NCBI RefSeq assembly: GCF_009832865.1
Contig: NZ_CP047130.1
Span: 2,976,001 to 3,040,000 of the forward strand
Source: Colwellia sp. 20A7
GTDB taxonomy: Bacteria; Pseudomonadota; Gammaproteobacteria; Enterobacterales; Alteromonadaceae
Reading direction: 5' to 3'
Length of the DNA: 64,000 bases
Position numbers and translations under genes: made by a program. This document shows, piece after piece, positions 38,161-48,755 of this stretch; positions within the stretch are counted from its first letter, which is position 1; the number at the start of each line of letters is the position of its first letter. The notes below the pieces were generated by a model, which saw nothing but the letters and a program-made list of their open reading frames with translations, had not been told where the DNA came from and searched no databases.

Positions 38161-39317
38161 TAATGATTCTCTTTACTAACATGCATTTGTGCTGCATTAG
38201 CATCAACAAGACTCGTTTTACCTGAACTGTTTTTACTAGAGATAGTTTTACGAGGAGTAACACGCTTGTTTTCAGCTAACGCTTGAGCCGCAATAGTCGC
38301 ATCAAGCACAACTAAGGCGTTCGAATCTAGCCCTGATTTTAATACCACCGAACTTCCAGGCCAGTCAATAAACGTGACAACTGTAGGTTTAACTTTTTGA
38401 TCAACAATCGTGTAAACAAGCCAAGTCTTTCCTTGTTTTCTCAGGGCACTTCTTGGCACACTTAACACTTTATCAAAGGATTTTACTAAAATATTTACAT
38501 CAATTGAACGCCCAGGCACAAAGTCAGCATTCGCTTTATCTAACATGATGCGCGTAAGTCTTGAGCCATTTAGCGGATTCACTCTTGGCGATATTTCAGA
38601 AATAAAACCGTTTTCAATTTTCTGCTTACCCGTAGGAGCCACTAAGGCTTGCATGTGTAATGAGAGATCTGACGCATAAACTTCATCAATTTCGGCTTCA
38701 ATTTCAACGGGACCAAGCGAGCCTATTTGAAAAAGCGTGTCACTAACACTCACAACTTGCCCTTGATCTATCGGGCGATACAGCACAATACCATCAAGCG
38801 GACTTTTTATAAGGTAATCATTAACACGAATAACGGCCTGATTACGCGCTTCTTTCGCGGCCATTAATTTTGATTTAGCGGTAGCAAGGTTAGTGCGTGA
38901 TTGATCAAGTAATAAATTAGCAACTAAGCCTTTTTTTGATAACTCAGTAATACGGCTAAAGTCTTGCTGAGCAAATTGTAGCTGCGCCTCAAGTGTGTGT
39001 AGATTAGCTTCAGCCTCGGCAAGTGCGGTTTGCTGTGATGCAGAGCGCAATTCTGCAATGATTTGTCCGCTTTTTACTTTATCGCCTTCATCCGCTAACA
39101 AAGTAATAATTTTACCCGGAAATTCTACTCGAACATTCACGACATCTTTCGTTCGAACGCGCCCGACTACCGCTAACACTAATTCAGCTTCATCGGCATT
39201 CACTTGAAAAACATCAACAGTTAATGGCGCGCTACTTTGTTCGTAGGCATACTTAGCAATAAATACTATGGCGAGCATACAGCAGATGATCAAAAATGGT
39301 TTTTGATATTTACGCAT
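38160..39317 (-). CDS. Periplasmic adaptor (HlyD/RND-MFP family) of ABC exporter
   Basis: 385 residues, one N-terminal membrane anchor (about 8-25), then barrel-sandwich hybrid (VRVEFPGKIITLLADEGDKV), alpha-helical hairpin (about 85-165 with EAEANLHTLEAQLQFAQQDF) and the second lipoyl half (INDYLIKSPLDGIVLYRPID-like, near 165-190), ending with a beta-barrel. First gene of the operon with permease and ATPase; such adaptors link the inner-membrane pump to an outer-membrane channel such as TolC, which is not encoded here. C-terminal 30 residues are Ser/Asn-rich and probably flexible. Confidence 0.9.
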   Translation of the reverse strand: MRKYQKPFLIICCMLAIVFIAKYAYEQSSAPLTVDVFQVNADEAELVLAVVGRVRTKDVVNVRVEFPGKIITLLADEGDKVKSGQIIAELRSASQQTALAEAEANLHTLEAQLQFAQQDFSRITELSKKGLVANLLLDQSRTNLATAKSKLMAAKEARNQAVIRVNDYLIKSPLDGIVLYRPIDQGQVVSVSDTLFQIGSLGPVEIEAEIDEVYASDLSLHMQALVAPTGKQKIENGFISEISPRVNPLNGSRLTRIMLDKANADFVPGRSIDVNILVKSFDKVLSVPRSALRKQGKTWLVYTIVDQKVKPTVVTFIDWPGSSVVLKSGLDSNALVVLDATIAAQALAENKRVTPRKTISSKNSSGKTSLVDANAAQMHVSKENH

Positions 39318-39749
39318 AGCTAAAAGTAACTTCCTACTTATTTGAATTGATGGTAATTATAATAAGTTAAAGCAATATTCTCAAACTTACTATCTAAATA
39401 ACCTGAGTTCATCTTATATTAAACCGAGTTAATAATTTTATAATTCTCTTCACTCCTATCATTATTATTTATCACCGCTTGTACCTGCACTAACAATCAG
39501 AATTGCACTAAATAAAAGTTGCACTAAATAAGTGCTTTGATTTGCTACCTATTGGTACAAAATAAAAAGTTAATACAAATTTAATACAAATTTATTCACT
39601 CTATAGTATTTAAATAAGAACACATATTACATAGCCTTGAAAGGCGTTATTCGCTATAAATTTGCTGGTATTATTAGCAAAAAAAGATAGGCACGATATT
39701 TGCTGACACTATAGTCAACTTTTAATAAACAAGCTGGGTGAATTTACAT
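39318..39749. other. Intergenic gap between ABC operon and nucleoside permease gene
   Basis: Holds two divergent promoters. Contains repeated GCACTAA motifs near 39485-39540 and, at 39625-39720, a sequence similar to 31409-31500. No gene seen. Confidence 0.5.
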
Positions 39750-40832
39750 ATGTCGTATTTAAAATATGCTAGCAAGGCATTTTTTGTATTGTTATCTTTA
39801 AGTGTCTTTAGTAACCAAATTGCTAATGCTGCTTCTACAGAAATTATTCCCATTAAAACCGTAGTCGTGACCATGTTTGAAGATGGTGAAGCAATGGGAG
39901 ATGAGCCGGGTGAATTGCAACTATGGTTAGAGCGAGGAGATTTTTCTACTAAATTAGATTTCCCTTTAGGCATGTATGATTTATATCTTAATAAAGAAGG
40001 TGTATTAGTTATTTGTGTTGGTGGTGGTATTCCTAATGCAACAGCTTCAATTATGGCCCTTGGCCTTGATCCTCGCTTTGATTTAAGTAAATCGTATTGG
40101 TTAATTACGGGTATCGCTGGTGGCGATCCTCAAGATGTATCATTAGCAAGCGCGGCTTGGGCTAAACATATTGTAGATGGTGATCTTATTTATCAAGTAG
40201 ATGCCCGAGAAATACCCGCGTCATGGCCTTATGGCATTATTCCGCTTGGTGCAAAAGCGCCAGCTGAAAAACCAGAAGATATATCAACAGGCTGGTCTTT
40301 AGATACCGTTTCTTTTGATTTAAATAGTCAATTAGCTGATTGGGCTTATACTCAAACAAAAGATGTGAAAATTGATGATTCACCCGCTATTAAAAAGTTT
40401 AGAGCCTTATACAAAACTTATCCTAATGCACAAAAACCGCCATTTGTTACGATCGGTGATACCTTAAGTGCCAGTAAATATTGGCATGGTAAATACCTAA
40501 ATCAATGGGCGAATGATTGGTTAAAACTGTACGGTGGTGAGTCAGCTAATTTCATGACCAGTAATATGGAAGATTCGGGTACGATGACCTCTTTAATGCG
40601 CTTAGCGCGTATCGATAAAGTTGATCCAAATAGAGTTATGGTGTTAAGAACGGTCAGTAATTACACAATGGCACCGGCAGATAAAGAGACGAGTTGGAGT
40701 ATTACAGCGCCTTATCCTGATGGTGGTTTTCCAGCACTAAATGCAGCGTATGTGGTTGGAAATACGGTTGTGCAAGAAATAATTAACAATTGGGACAAAT
40801 ATGAAAACGCCCTACCTTACCAAGTAAAATAA
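39750..40832 (+). CDS. Purine nucleoside permease (NUP family), periplasmic
   Basis: 360 residues. Signal peptide to about Ala28 (AFFVLLSLSVFSNQIANA). The mature protein starts with IPIKTVVVTMFEDGE and contains WLITGIAGGDPQDVSLASAA, YWHGKYLNQWANDWLKLY and NFMTSNMEDSGTMTSLMRLA, typical of the NUP family first seen in fungal nucleoside permeases; related bacterial proteins resemble nucleoside phosphorylases. The ATG at 39750 has a GGGTGA ribosome binding site and is preferred to the GTG at 39738. A hairpin ends the transcript. Confidence 0.87.
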   Translation: MSYLKYASKAFFVLLSLSVFSNQIANAASTEIIPIKTVVVTMFEDGEAMGDEPGELQLWLERGDFSTKLDFPLGMYDLYLNKEGVLVICVGGGIPNATASIMALGLDPRFDLSKSYWLITGIAGGDPQDVSLASAAWAKHIVDGDLIYQVDAREIPASWPYGIIPLGAKAPAEKPEDISTGWSLDTVSFDLNSQLADWAYTQTKDVKIDDSPAIKKFRALYKTYPNAQKPPFVTIGDTLSASKYWHGKYLNQWANDWLKLYGGESANFMTSNMEDSGTMTSLMRLARIDKVDPNRVMVLRTVSNYTMAPADKETSWSITAPYPDGGFPALNAAYVVGNTVVQEIINNWDKYENALPYQVK

Positions 40833-40839
40833 TCGTTGG

Positions 40840-40876
40840 TTGTAACGAAAGTGAAAAACCTTCACTTTCGTTACAA
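40840..40876 (+). terminator. Long hairpin after nucleoside permease gene
   Basis: TTGTAACGAAAGTGAA and its perfect 16-bp inverse around a 5-base loop, 7 bases after the stop. No T tract follows, so it may act in mRNA stability as well as termination. Confidence 0.7.
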
Positions 40877-40879
40877 GTA

Positions 40880-41038
40880 ATACCAATTCTATTAAATTAT
40901 TGCCCACTTGTGCTGGTTAAAATAAGCCAAGGTTACGTTGCTTTCAATCATAATAACCCGCTATTACTCAATCAAGCGCCTTACCTTGATCTATTTTTCC
41001 TTCGCACAACAAGCTCACAAACTTAATTGAAATGGTAT
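40880..41038. repeat. MITE-like repeat, divergent copy 3
   Basis: 159 bases beginning ATACCAATTCTATTAA and ending TTAATTGAAATGGTAT, the same terminal pattern as the elements at 9709-9870 and 48756-48917. Some interior words are shared (CTGGTTAAAA, TGATCTA), but the middle differs strongly, so it is an older or distinct subfamily. Confidence 0.6.
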
Positions 41039-41051
41039 AAATCCGTTTTAT

Positions 41052-42257
41052 CTAAAATAAATCTAAGCCTGGTATAGCCGCTTTTTCAGGATAAATACAA
41101 TGATACAAGTATATTGCAAGTCCTGCATCTCCAGTCCATAAGGTAAATCGGCCTTGCACGTAGTTAGAAAGTGCTCTCTGGCACTGTTCAATAGCATGCT
41201 TTGCAAATTTTCTTGCTCTATCAAGCCATACTGGCTTCCCTGTTCTTTGGTACATATATAAAAAAGCGTAACCGTTACCAGATGTCCCATGGCAAATACT
41301 AGAACCTTTTGCGAGAGGCCCTGCTTACCAAACTAGCTCAGCTGTTTTATCTAGCAAATCATCAAGCAATATGGACTCAAGTGAATCAATGACTGGTGTT
41401 CTTGCCATTGCGGTAACAATACCTGCTGCTCCGTGACACCATTGAACAAGTAATTTATCAATGTCAGGTTTAGTACAAAGCGCCCAATTTGTGACATTAT
41501 TTTTTTGTTTCGCTGAAATATTTAACGTAGTAACCGTACGCTTAATTATCATTTCAGTGTAACCTTCAGGTAATAATTCTGCGCCTTGTATAAGAATATT
41601 GGCATTACCAGCTACACCATGACAAGCACCATAATAATGACGTTTAGGCCCAAAGACTTGGCTTTGCCAAAGCCATTCACCTGTATTGGTATCATGTGTC
41701 CAATTATCCATTAATGACTTAGCGCCTTTAATAAAAAAATCTTTCCAATGCTGTTCACCTGATTTTCGATAAAGCGCTAAGGCAGCATGCATCATCCCAC
41801 TTTGCCCTGACGTTATTTCATACAAAGGCAAATTAATGGTGTCTTCCATACATCGCATAACGAGTTTTGATAATTTTACGTCATTAGGTTTTGCTAAAAT
41901 TGCAGGCATCAATATGCCGAGTTCACCTATTTGTAAACCTGGCTCTACTGAAACATCAGGTTTTTTCAAAAATAACAGGTAAATATCTTCTATTAATTCA
42001 GACAAGTCATTGACGTTGTAACCATATCCCCTTAAAAGCTGTAACCCATGAATTGTACCCGCTGCTCCTGCATATGCAGACCATTTTGGTCCCTTTCTAG
42101 AGTAGCTTTCAGCATCTAGTGGATGCGTTGGCCAATAAATATCAGGTAATAGTGACGCTTGAATATCATCTATAATAGAAGATATTTCTGCCTGTACAAT
42201 ACTTATATTCCATGGGGTTTTGGTGAGAGATTCGTGACGTTCTTTATCAAATAGCAT
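41052..42257 (-). pseudogene. LanC-like zinc protein gene with one premature stop codon
   Basis: From the ATG at 42257 the frame runs for 310 codons, stops at TAA 41325-41327, and continues in the same frame as AGPLAKGSSICHGTSGNGYA then FLYMYQRTGKPVWLDRARKF to 41052. A single CAA-to-TAA change explains it, since the family reads ELTWQAGPLAKG here. Repeats of the LanC toroid are visible (YAGAAGTIHG, TSGQSGMMHA, YGACHGVAGN, WCHGAAGI) and the zinc CHG of the last repeat lies after the stop. The truncated form would lack a zinc ligand. LanC-like proteins add thiols to dehydroamino acids; no lanthipeptide genes are near. Confidence 0.85.
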
Positions 42258-42391
42258 TATATATAACTTTTCGTCAGATTAAGATTGATACACCTATTAT
42301 GTTCACGCTTTAAATAATAAACTTACTTAGCTATATACAAGCTGAGGTGACAAGTAGATTAATAAGAGTAATAACTTTATACCTAAATTAA

Positions 42392-42703
42392 TTAACAGGG
42401 CGTTAGAATATGCTCTGTTCTTTCATCCTTGCATTCATACGACCCCATTTCGAATTCTCGACAAATTAAAGGTCGATTTTCATAAATAGAACACATAAGC
42501 GTTTCACGATCTAATGCAGAGCACCAACCATCATCTAAACGCAACATAGTTTCACTGCCCCATTTATCAACAGCAATATGTTGGTCTGGAACACCTGTAA
42601 CGGTTATCACCATTACCTCTAAACGACAGCAGCAAGCCTTACAGTTTGAACAAGAGACTTCCGTTGTAGATACATTTTTAATATTAATTGTCATACATAT
42701 CAT
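42392..42703 (-). CDS. YkgJ family cysteine cluster protein
   Basis: 103 residues with the YkgJ-type CxxCxxCCC cluster start (SCSNCKACCCRLEV), then DGWCSALDRETLMCSIYENR and PLICREFEMGSYEC. This cysteine pattern may bind an iron-sulfur or zinc centre. The start at 42703 or 42694 cannot be decided (no clear ribosome binding site). It is 134 bases upstream of the LanC-like gene on the same strand and may be transcribed with it. Function unknown. Confidence 0.88.
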   Translation of the reverse strand: MICMTINIKNVSTTEVSCSNCKACCCRLEVMVITVTGVPDQHIAVDKWGSETMLRLDDGWCSALDRETLMCSIYENRPLICREFEMGSYECKDERTEHILTPC

Positions 42704-43002
42704 CAGATAAAATAATTGTACATTTTACCTTAAATTGTCGATATTCGATATGTATTTAACTCAGATGAAAATAGCATTTTATAGTAATAACTATTTCTCA
42801 TAGGGACTTATTTATAATATCTGCACAAAACGGATAATTTATATAAAAGCTATTCAATCTAGGTTTTTATTTTTCATCACATAAGTAAATAAGATATAAG
42901 TAAAAAGTTGCCCATTAATTATTCATTAATAATGCTTTTTATTAAAACGTTGCTATCTTTACTACATTACAAGGAAATACATAAATACGGAATAGACTAC
43001 TT

Positions 43003-45456
43003 ATGGCACAATTTTTTTCATTATCAATTAAACTTTCTAACTTACTCTCATTTAAAGCTAAATTTTTACTCGTTTCTTTATTTTGTATTATCCCCTTATT
43101 ATTTTTCTTTTTTACCTTGACCAAGTTGCAATGGCAACAAGTCGAACGAGCAAACTATAAATTAAATGCATCTACTTATATTGTTCCTTTAAGACAGTTA
43201 GTTGAACATGTGGCACAAACGCGTGGAATGACAAATGTTTATTTAAACGGAAATAAATCAGTTGCTAATAAAATAATGGCTAAGCGACAAGTTGTTGAAA
43301 GTAACTTTGCGCAATTATTATCTGTTGAGAGTAAATTGGGTGAAGCACTAGGAAGCAATAATTTTCCAGCATCGCTAAAAAAACGCTGGACAACTATATC
43401 AAGCAACGCTTTTAACACAGAGGCCAATGAAGTTTTCTCGCTTTATACCCTATTAATTGCTGATATTATTGATTTTATGGATACCATTGGCCGCCAAGGT
43501 AAAATGCTACAAGACGAAGATGCAGCGAATAGTTATTTAATTAACAGCTTATTGCATACCATTCCAGCTCAAGTAGAGTCGCTAGGAAGGTTACGAGGAA
43601 AAGGCTCTGGTGTATTAGCGGCTAATGCTTTAACCACCGACAATAAATTACAAGTTGCCGCCTTATCGAGTACTCGTAATGAAAAGATTTTACAAAAAGA
43701 CATGCATTACCTTTTTCTAACATCTGCAAAATTGAAATCTGCTTTACAACAACCTTATCAAGATGCAGAAATGAAATTAGATAAATACCTAACCTTTGCA
43801 GATAAAGCCATTATTCATGCTGAAAAAGTAGCAACCTCACCAGAAGAGTTCTTTGCAGAAGGAACACGTGCTATTTCTAGTTTATTAGCGTTATGTGATG
43901 CTATGCAGCCCTTACTAGAACAGCGCATGGTATCTCAAATAAAAGCCGCTGAAGCGAATATTAACTTTTATTTACTGATTATTATTTTGGTTATTGCCCT
44001 ACTGACGTATTTTTATATTGGTATTTATTTATCTATTAAACAAAGCCTAACTAGCATGACTAAAACTGCCCATGCTATTTGTGACGGTGAACTCGACACT
44101 CGATTATCACTTGAAACTAAAGACGAACTGCAAGTGATTGCCCAATGTATCAATGAAATAACAGAAGGGCTAAGCCGCTCAATTATTGCGGTAAGAGCGT
44201 CTAGTCAAGCTATTGCTAATGCTGCTGATGAAATAGCGTGTGAAAGTAAAATGGCGGCAGATGGCATGGAAACACAATCTCAAGAATTAGCAATTACAGC
44301 TACAGCGGTAACGCAAATGAGTGTATCAGTTCAAGAAGTAGCTAAAAATACAGAGCTGAGTTCAGTGTCATCACAACGAGTTAGTGAAGAGGTTATTGGT
44401 GGTATCGCCGTTGTATCTACAACTGTTGAAGCCATAACTCAATTGGCAGAAAACATTAATATTTCGACTAAAGGAATACACAAGTTAGAAGAAAATAGCC
44501 ACAACATAACCAATATATTAGATGTTATTAAAAGTATTGCAGACCAAACCAACTTACTAGCATTAAATGCAGCGATAGAAGCTGCTCGTGCAGGCGACCA
44601 AGGTCGCGGTTTTTCTGTTGTTGCCGATGAAGTAAGAACGTTAGCTCAACGAACGCAAGATTCAACGCTTGAAATTCAAACCATGATCGAATTAATACAA
44701 GCAGGTATTTCAGAAGTTTCCTTGAGTATGGAACAAAGTCAGGAGTTTGCAAATAACTCTGTTTTACAAGTAGAGCAAACCGGAAAATCGTTATCTTCTA
44801 TCGCGACTTCTGTGAATGAAATTAACGACATGAGCATTCAAATTGCTACTGCAACAGAAGAACAATCTTGTGTTGCCGAAGAAATATCTCAAAGTATTGT
44901 TACTATAAGTGATGTAGCTGACAGTGCGTCAAAGGGTGCTAAAACATTAGCTCTTACTGGCTGTAGATTATCCGCAATGTCAAAAGAAATGCGCCTTGTT
45001 ATTCAGCGTTACACTATTGATGTAGACGTATTTACAGAAAACGAGCAGAAGTTACGCTTAGTGCATTGGGAGCCAAAAAGTATTATTGGTATTGACGAAG
45101 CCGATCGTCAACATGAAAAAATGATTGATATGATAAATGACGTTCATATTATGTCTAACCAAAAACGCAGTAGTGCCGCAATAACGAATGCGATTAGCGC
45201 TTTATTGGAATATGCAAAAGTGCATTTTTCTTGGGAAGAGGACCTATTTGACAGCTACAATTATGCTAAAGCGTTGGCTCATAAAGAAAGTCATCAAAAA
45301 TTAATCAATAAGATGATTCAACATATTGATAAAATCAATATCGCTACCCCTTCAGAAATAAGTGCTCAAATGAAAGAGTTTAATATGTGGTTAAAGAGTC
45401 ACATTGAACATGACGATACTGACTATGCAAAGTTTATTAAAAATCAACAAGATTAA
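43003..45456 (+). CDS. Methyl-accepting chemotaxis protein with C-terminal bacteriohemerythrin domain
   Basis: 817 residues. Membrane helices at about 22-43 and 324-346 flank a long periplasmic helical sensor region ([20 protein letters not shown] suggests a nitrate/nitrite-sensing-like four-helix domain). A HAMP segment follows, then an MCP signalling domain with [20 protein letters not shown]. The last 130 residues are hemerythrin-like: [31 protein letters not shown] and HIEHDDTDY supply the His/Glu/Asp ligands of a diiron site. This combination is that of an oxygen-sensing receptor such as DcrH. Probably monocistronic. Confidence 0.92.
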   Translation: MAQFFSLSIKLSNLLSFKAKFLLVSLFCIIPLLFFFFTLTKLQWQQVERANYKLNASTYIVPLRQLVEHVAQTRGMTNVYLNGNKSVANKIMAKRQVVESNFAQLLSVESKLGEALGSNNFPASLKKRWTTISSNAFNTEANEVFSLYTLLIADIIDFMDTIGRQGKMLQDEDAANSYLINSLLHTIPAQVESLGRLRGKGSGVLAANALTTDNKLQVAALSSTRNEKILQKDMHYLFLTSAKLKSALQQPYQDAEMKLDKYLTFADKAIIHAEKVATSPEEFFAEGTRAISSLLALCDAMQPLLEQRMVSQIKAAEANINFYLLIIILVIALLTYFYIGIYLSIKQSLTSMTKTAHAICDGELDTRLSLETKDELQVIAQCINEITEGLSRSIIAVRASSQAIANAADEIACESKMAADGMETQSQELAITATAVTQMSVSVQEVAKNTELSSVSSQRVSEEVIGGIAVVSTTVEAITQLAENINISTKGIHKLEENSHNITNILDVIKSIADQTNLLALNAAIEAARAGDQGRGFSVVADEVRTLAQRTQDSTLEIQTMIELIQAGISEVSLSMEQSQEFANNSVLQVEQTGKSLSSIATSVNEINDMSIQIATATEEQSCVAEEISQSIVTISDVADSASKGAKTLALTGCRLSAMSKEMRLVIQRYTIDVDVFTENEQKLRLVHWEPKSIIGIDEADRQHEKMIDMINDVHIMSNQKRSSAAITNAISALLEYAKVHFSWEEDLFDSYNYAKALAHKESHQKLINKMIQHIDKINIATPSEISAQMKEFNMWLKSHIEHDDTDYAKFIKNQQD

Positions 45457-45606
45457 AAACTAGCATGACTAATGAATTAACATTCGTGCCCCAAATTTAC
45501 GCTGAAATATAAAAATAAGGACCGGTTATTAAATCCAAACTGATTATCCAACTGGTCTTTAGTACGAATACTCATAATAATAACTTTATTTTTTATCAAC
45601 GTTGCT

Positions 45607-46908
45607 TTATTTCATTAACCCTATCGTTGTTGGTAACCATTCACTTAAGGCTGGAATGAACGTAACAAGCATTAGTACAACTATCATTGCTAAATAAAGT
45701 GGCATCATCGGTTTAATAATTTTTTCTATCGATGTTTTAGCCACTGAACAACTGACAAAAAGTACAGAGCCTACTGGCGGAGAGCATAAACCAATCGATA
45801 AATTTAATACCATCATAATACCAAAGTGAATAGGTGAAACGCCTATACTTTCAGCGACAGGTAGAAAAATAGGGGTAAATATTAATACCGCGGGAGTCAT
45901 ATCCATAAAAGCTCCCACCAAAAGTAAAATAATATTAATAAGCAGCAAAATCATCAGTGGATTTTCACTTAAACCTAACATTACTTCGGTAATAGTTTGC
46001 GGTATATTTTCGTAAGACAGTATCCATGACATTGCTGAAGACGCGGCAATTAAAAACATAACAATCGCGGTAATACCTGCTGCTTTTAATAATAAGTCAG
46101 GTAATTCTGTTACTTTAACTTCTTTATAAATACATACGGATAAAAACAATGAGTATACAACTGCGATAACACCCGCTTCTGTTGCTGTAAAGACGCCGCC
46201 AACAATACCGCCAATAACAATAAATATAAGCATTAAACTGGGTATTGCTCTAGCAACAGTTTTTACAATAGTTTTAAAAGGTAATGCAGGCTCTGTTGGA
46301 AAATTATTTTTTTTAGCAGTGTAAACACAGACCAACATTAGCGCTAAAGCGACTAATATTCCAGGTAAATAACCTGCTACAAACAAAGCAGAAATAGAAA
46401 CACCGCCACTGGCTATGGCATAAATAATAAGAATATTACTAGGAGGAATGATCATACCCGTTGTTGCAGCCGTTGCGGTTACGGCTGCTGCAAAGTTACG
46501 ATCATAACCCTTTTTTTCCATTTCGGGGATCATAAAACTCCCAATAGCACTAGTTGCTGCAACAGCCGACCCTGATATGCCACCAAATAAGGTACAAGAC
46601 AGCACATTAACAAGTGATAATCCTCCAGGTAACATACCAATTAAGGCCATAGCACATTCAATCAGTCGTTTAGCTATACCCCCTTGTCCCATAATAAGGC
46701 CTGAAAGTATGAAGAATGGAATAGCTAACAAAGCGAAGCTATTTATTCCTCCTGTCATGCGTTGGGCCACAGTAGTAATGGCCGGTAAAAAATCGATGCT
46801 GTAAAGCATGGTTGCTAACGTTGCAATACCAATACTAAAAGAAATAGGAACATTCAATAAAAGTAAAATAAAGAAAGTAACAAGTAAGATAATAATACTA
46901 AGTTCCAT
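45607..46908 (-). CDS. dctM: TRAP transporter large permease subunit (DctM)
   Basis: 433 residues, about twelve hydrophobic segments. Motifs MTGGINSFALLAIPFFILSG, GGISGSAVAATSAIGSFMIP and GMIIPPSN are typical of DctM, the sodium-coupled membrane subunit. It follows the small subunit immediately (one-base overlap at 46908), in a DctP-DctQ-DctM operon. The operon lies beside genes for unsaturated uronate use, so uronates or sugar acids are the expected substrates. Confidence 0.94.
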   Translation of the reverse strand: MELSIIILLVTFFILLLLNVPISFSIGIATLATMLYSIDFLPAITTVAQRMTGGINSFALLAIPFFILSGLIMGQGGIAKRLIECAMALIGMLPGGLSLVNVLSCTLFGGISGSAVAATSAIGSFMIPEMEKKGYDRNFAAAVTATAATTGMIIPPSNILIIYAIASGGVSISALFVAGYLPGILVALALMLVCVYTAKKNNFPTEPALPFKTIVKTVARAIPSLMLIFIVIGGIVGGVFTATEAGVIAVVYSLFLSVCIYKEVKVTELPDLLLKAAGITAIVMFLIAASSAMSWILSYENIPQTITEVMLGLSENPLMILLLINIILLLVGAFMDMTPAVLIFTPIFLPVAESIGVSPIHFGIMMVLNLSIGLCSPPVGSVLFVSCSVAKTSIEKIIKPMMPLYLAMIVVLMLVTFIPALSEWLPTTIGLMK

Positions 46909-47402
46909 TAGAGATTCTCCTGCACTGATGATTTGCTTTTAACGCTTAACATTAATTCATTCAAGGCGTACACACTCATTAAAAAACCGGTTAATGGTAG
47001 AACCGTATAAACGTAACCTATATGAAAACCTAACGCGGGTGATATTTGTACCGGATTAAAAGTAATCAGCACGAGATTACTGCCACCTACCAATAATACT
47101 AATAAAGAAAAGAGCAACACCATAAAATGACAAAACATGGTGGCAAATTGCTGTTGTTTATCTGACATTTTTTTTACAACAATATCTAAACCTAAATGTA
47201 GTTTTATACGGTAACTATAAGCGGCACCGAGTAGTGAAATCCAAATCAATAAAAATCGAGCTATTTCTTCAGATCCTGAACTTGGTGATGTTAACAAATA
47301 ACGTGACAATACTTGCCATAACACAGCAAGCACTATGGCTATTATCAAAAAAATCAGCATATACTTTAAGAGATAATCGATTACCGAAACAATCTTATTC
47401 AT
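46908..47402 (-). CDS. dctQ: TRAP transporter small permease subunit (DctQ)
   Basis: 164 residues with four hydrophobic helices. SGSEEIARFLLIWISLLGAA and the following YSYRIKLHLGLDI are the DctQ signature. Overlaps dctP by 8 bases upstream and dctM by one base downstream. The subunit links the solute-binding protein to DctM. Confidence 0.92.
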   Translation of the reverse strand: MNKIVSVIDYLLKYMLIFLIIAIVLAVLWQVLSRYLLTSPSSGSEEIARFLLIWISLLGAAYSYRIKLHLGLDIVVKKMSDKQQQFATMFCHFMVLLFSLLVLLVGGSNLVLITFNPVQISPALGFHIGYVYTVLPLTGFLMSVYALNELMLSVKSKSSVQENL

Positions 47403-48393
47403 TGTTTTCTCCTAACAATTCACCTTTCACAGAGATACGCGTTAAATAATCACCAACCAAAGTGTCATGAAATGTGGCATGAAAAGGCAATACGGCTTCA
47501 ATAAATGGTTTTTTATCAGGATAATATACTTCAACGCCTGCTTTTATTACTTCTTCTAATGCTTCATTTTCTGCTTGTTCCCATAAAGATTTTTGTAGCT
47601 CTACCGCATCGTTCATAGCGTGCTTCAACCATTTTTTTTGTTGCTCAGACAATGAATCCATTACATGTTTACTCGCAACAATAACATCAGGTACTGACGC
47701 ATGTTCATTGAGTGAGTAATAGGGACATATTTCATAATGACGTGAAGAATAAAAACTGGGCGGATTATTTTCTGCGCCTTCAACAACGCCTTGCTGCATT
47801 GCGGCATATAGCTCCCCCCAAGAAATAGGAGTCGCTGCACCACCAAAAGACGCTACCATTTTAACGGCGGCTTGACTGTTCATCACTCGGATTTTTTTAC
47901 CCATTAAATCATCAGGTGAACGGATCATTTCGTTACAAGTATAAAAACTCCGACTACCGGCATCAAAATATCCTAACCCTTTTAAATGTGCTTTTTCAAG
48001 AGAAAGTAATATATCCTCGCCTATTTCACTTTGCAGAACCTGCCAACGATGTTCTCGACTACGAAAAATATATGGAATACTAAATACTTTCATATCAACA
48101 ACAAAACCCTCAAGCGCTGCTGCTGAAACTTTAGTCATCGCAAGACTGCCTATTTGTAATAACTCAACCATATCTCTTTCTGAGCCAAGTTGCCCATTTG
48201 GATATATTTTCATGGTTAATTCCCCGTTAGAATAGGAATTAAGGTTTGCGGCCATGGTAACTAATGCTTTATGCACTACATGTTTAGTTTCTAAGGTATG
48301 ACCAACCCTAAGAACTTTTGTTGATTTATCAGCACCACAGCCAACGATAACGAAAATACATAAAGAACATACAATTTTAACTAGAATATTCAT
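47395..48393 (-). CDS. dctP: TRAP transporter solute-binding lipoprotein (DctP)
   Basis: 332 residues from ATG 48393 (a TTG at 48408 would add five). Lipobox IVGC gives a lipid anchor at about Cys19. DctP motifs: RVGHTLETKHVVHKAL, the substrate-binding Arg in GKKIRVMNSQAAVKM, and GELYAAMQQGVVEGAENNP. TRAP binding proteins of this group bind carboxylate sugars through that Arg. The gene is first of dctPQM; a candidate GntR site lies about 210 bases upstream. Confidence 0.93.
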   Translation of the reverse strand: MNILVKIVCSLCIFVIVGCGADKSTKVLRVGHTLETKHVVHKALVTMAANLNSYSNGELTMKIYPNGQLGSERDMVELLQIGSLAMTKVSAAALEGFVVDMKVFSIPYIFRSREHRWQVLQSEIGEDILLSLEKAHLKGLGYFDAGSRSFYTCNEMIRSPDDLMGKKIRVMNSQAAVKMVASFGGAATPISWGELYAAMQQGVVEGAENNPPSFYSSRHYEICPYYSLNEHASVPDVIVASKHVMDSLSEQQKKWLKHAMNDAVELQKSLWEQAENEALEEVIKAGVEVYYPDKKPFIEAVLPFHATFHDTLVGDYLTRISVKGELLGENNE

Positions 48394-48408
48394 CAACTTT
48401 AAACCCAA

Positions 48409-48755
48409 AACTAGTCGTTAATATCGCTAGTTATTATTATTAGTTTTAAAAATTTTAAAAGTATTATCATTACTTTTAAAATTGCTCCCCACTACAAACT
48501 CACCTACTTTATATAGAAGGTTTTTGGTATTAGAGATAATACCTCTATTATTTAATATGCTTGAATTACGGTTTTATCTCGAAACAAAAGATATCGCATA
48601 GTAAGATATCATACAAGTAAAGTTACCGTTTTATGTCAAACAAATAACGGTATGTTTTTGGTTACAGAGCCATTTAGCCTCAGCCCTTATAAAACAGATT
48701 AACGAGAAAATAAACAAGGGCTCTCCATTCTCATTTATAGTTAATGGAGTGACTT
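48409..48755. promoter_or_regulatory. dctPQM promoter region
   Basis: About 350 bases with no gene. It contains a small hairpin GGTATTA-GAGA-TAATACC (48526-48543) and the candidate operator at 48605-48617. The MITE-like repeat follows on the right. Confidence 0.5.
48605..48617 (-). promoter_or_regulatory. Candidate GntR-regulator site before dctPQM
   Basis: Minus strand CTTGTATGATATC. It shares CTTGTATGATA with the site before kduD and partially fits GTTRTCWGAYAAC. Inferred from similarity only. Confidence 0.4.
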
